From: Willaertia magna
Lineage: Eukaryota; Heterolobosea; Eutetramitea; Acrasida; Naegleriidae
Direction: 5' to 3'
Assembly (NCBI GenBank): GCA_902984215.1
Contig: CADWAF010001268.1
Span: 1 to 16,457 of the forward strand
DNA: 16,457 nucleotides
Shown one piece after another: positions 16,409-16,457 of the stretch (positions are counted from its first letter, which is position 1; each line of letters starts with the position of its first letter). The position numbers and the translations under genes are program-made. The notes beneath the pieces are model-generated. The model saw only the letters and a program-made list of their open reading frames with translations, had not been told where the DNA came from and did not search any database.

Positions 16409-16457
16409 TAAGATCTAATCCCGCATGGGTTCGTGGGTTCAAATCCCACCCTGACCA

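Larger units (their letters stand above)
16072..16457 (+). tRNA. tRNA-Leu(UAA) sequence in two halves separated by about 300 nt
   Basis: The segment 16072-16105 is a perfect tRNA 5' half: acceptor strand GGTCAGG, D-stem GCG/CGC and anticodon strand TTAGA. The segment 16409-16457 is a perfect 3' half: anticodon TAA (16409-16411), stem TCTAA, long variable arm CCC/GGG, T-arm GTGGG/CCCAC, acceptor CCTGACC and discriminator A. All seven acceptor pairs match, so the two halves together give a canonical 83-nt class II tRNA-Leu. The 3' half is preceded by a second copy of the D-stem and anticodon strand. The intervening 303 nt contains runs of five to eight T that should stop Pol III, so one spliced transcript seems unlikely. 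Interrupted gene, reciprocally decayed tandem copies and an unusual intron are all possible. The window ends at the discriminator base. Confidence 0.5.

Noticed and set aside
16146..16442. 98-codon minus-strand open frame
   Set aside because: It runs antisense through both tRNA-Leu T-arms and has no recognisable protein features.
16072..16457. Ordinary intron-containing tRNA
   Set aside because: The 303-nt spacer would not lie at the canonical position after the anticodon, and it contains several Pol III terminator-like T runs.

Overview
The window looks like nuclear DNA of a protist with a compact, very A/T-rich genome. The best guess is a heterolobosean amoeboflagellate of the Naegleria type. 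Supporting signs are long uninterrupted genes on both strands, strong A/T bias at third codon positions, A-rich leaders before the ATGs, a few very short spliceosomal introns (40-47 nt, GTANGT...AG), TAA or TAG stops with no TGA used, eukaryotic protein families (presequence protease, Cache-linked class III cyclase, membrane subtilase, F-box protein) and class II tRNA-Leu sequence with Pol III boxes. The genus is an inference from gene style and content. No mobile element, CRISPR array or prokaryotic operon is visible.

Layout. 1-319: a probable divergent promoter with an 8-bp inverted repeat, and possibly the first codons of a minus-strand gene leaving the left edge. 320-3835 (+): a mitochondrial M16C presequence protease (PITRM1/Cym1 family). 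3943-4185 (+): an unrecognised 80-residue protein. 4238-6832 (-): a four-exon gene for an 820-residue two-pass receptor adenylate cyclase (TM, Cache-like sensor, TM, class IIIb cyclase domain). 6833-7822: a long divergent promoter region. 7823-11031 (+): a two-exon gene for a 1055-residue membrane-anchored subtilisin-like protease. 11138-12361 (-): a protein kinase with an unusual HMD catalytic loop. 12581-15121 (+): an F-box-like protein whose F-box is split by about 220 residues and followed by about eight membrane segments. 15368-15544 (-): a 58-residue protein with a signal peptide and a C-terminal membrane segment. 16072-16457: tRNA-Leu(UAA) sequence in two perfect halves separated by about 300 nt and overlapping by an 11-12 nt repeat.

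The genes do not form an obvious pathway. The cyclase, the membrane protease and the tiny secretory protein all point to the cell surface or endomembranes, while PITRM1 acts in mitochondria. The most striking observations are the split tRNA-Leu locus, two introns that fall inside codons of active-site residues (the subtilase nucleophile and a cyclase metal-binding Asp), and the split F-box joined to a multipass membrane domain.
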